Part shown: one piece after another, positions 63,858 to 64,000 of the stretch
Layout of the letters: each line of letters opens with the position of its first letter
How positions within the stretch are numbered: position 1 is the stretch's first letter
Assembly: GCF_900143695.1 (NCBI RefSeq)
Contig: NZ_FRFE01000012.1
Coordinates: forward strand, 1-64,000
DNA: 64,000 nt
Origin: Desulfopila aestuarii DSM 18488
Lineage (GTDB): Bacteria > Desulfobacterota > Desulfobulbia > Desulfobulbales > Desulfocapsaceae
Direction: 5' to 3'
Made by a program: the position numbers and the translations under genes
Notes under the pieces: generated by a model
The model's database searches: none
What the model saw: the letters and a program-made list of their open reading frames with translations, nothing else
Told to the model about the DNA's origin: nothing

Positions 63858-64000
63858 ATGGCAAAGGACACCATCCAGCTACAAATAGACGGCACATCGG
63901 TCAAAACCGAAACAGTGGCAGAATGGCAGGCCGAAACCTTTGTGTTGGATGGTGCTGCCCGTGGCACAAGCGCAGCGCCTCCTCTTATCGACATTCCTAT
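63858..64000 (+). CDS. Start of an unknown gene downstream of the caspase gene (partial)
   Basis: A frame opening at ATG 63858 with GAGGAGG before it and continuing to the window edge (47 codons seen). It begins MAKDTIQLQIDGTSVKTETV, without signal peptide. The encoded start has short beta strands and is unlike any family I can name. Its distance to the caspase stop (105 bases, with a repeat between) leaves a shared operon possible. The part outside the window is needed to say more. Confidence 0.6.
   Translation, partial: MAKDTIQLQIDGTSVKTETVAEWQAETFVLDGAARGTSAAPPLIDIP

Overview
The window looks like chromosome of a strictly anaerobic, Gram-negative bacterium, most likely a sulfate-reducing member of the Desulfobacterota (Desulfobulbales-like). 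This is inferred from gene content: an aldehyde:ferredoxin oxidoreductase with its MoaD-like partner, a fused ADP-forming acyl-CoA synthetase, a Tat-exported superoxide reductase, double-cubane-cluster proteins with an activating ATPase, and a split-P glycine cleavage system. No rRNA, phage structural genes or CRISPR array were seen. One complete tRNA gene is present (tRNA-Ser, anticodon CGA).

Layout. 1-2348 is the end of a mobile region: the terminus of an IS66 element, a lipoprotein gene, and a tyrosine integrase abutting the 3' half of a tRNA-Pro gene (an att remnant). 2.9-15.9 kb holds housekeeping and accessory genes: a Tas-like aldo/keto reductase, an M14 carboxypeptidase, a soluble PQQ sugar dehydrogenase, an HD-GYP protein flanked by two nearly identical 61-aa genes, a superoxide reductase and an ADP-forming acyl-CoA synthetase. 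17.2-25 kb holds RNA-modification enzymes, gdhA and a PEP-synthase-like protein. 25.4-31.5 kb is a probable amine-catabolism unit (patA, aor, moaD-like, nhaC) beside a TetR regulator with three shared palindromes. 31.7-38.4 kb is lrp-gcvT-gcvH-gcvPA-gcvPB-lipB-lipA. 38.9-41.4 kb is tRNA-Ser followed by a 2.3-kb relic island bounded by a 20-bp direct repeat.

The most interesting locus is 41.9-51.3 kb, at least eleven co-directional genes: an ASKHA activase, a double-cubane-cluster reductase, a MerB-like lyase, a thioredoxin-like protein, a DUF318/ArsP-type permease, a lipoprotein ending in Cys-Cys-COOH, two periplasmic binding proteins with Cys-Cys pairs, an ABC permease, an ABC ATPase and a second double-cubane protein. 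It matches what I recall of the computationally defined SAO (selenocysteine-assisted organometal) gene set (SaoL/T/E/C/B/P/A). The permease reading frame has an in-frame UGA at codon 217, followed by a normal permease C-terminus and a candidate bacterial SECIS hairpin. The natural reading is that the ABC system imports an organometal, the lyase cleaves it, thiol proteins relay the metal and the permease exports it, with the double-cubane proteins supplying low-potential electrons. This role is inference.

51.7-64 kb holds an Fe-alcohol dehydrogenase, an orphan solute-binding protein, a ynjBCDF-type ABC operon with a CDP-alcohol phosphatidyltransferase, a K+ channel/TrkA protein, a protein with a C-terminal J domain, a Fic-like protein, a caspase-like peptidase, and the start of a further unknown gene cut by the window edge.
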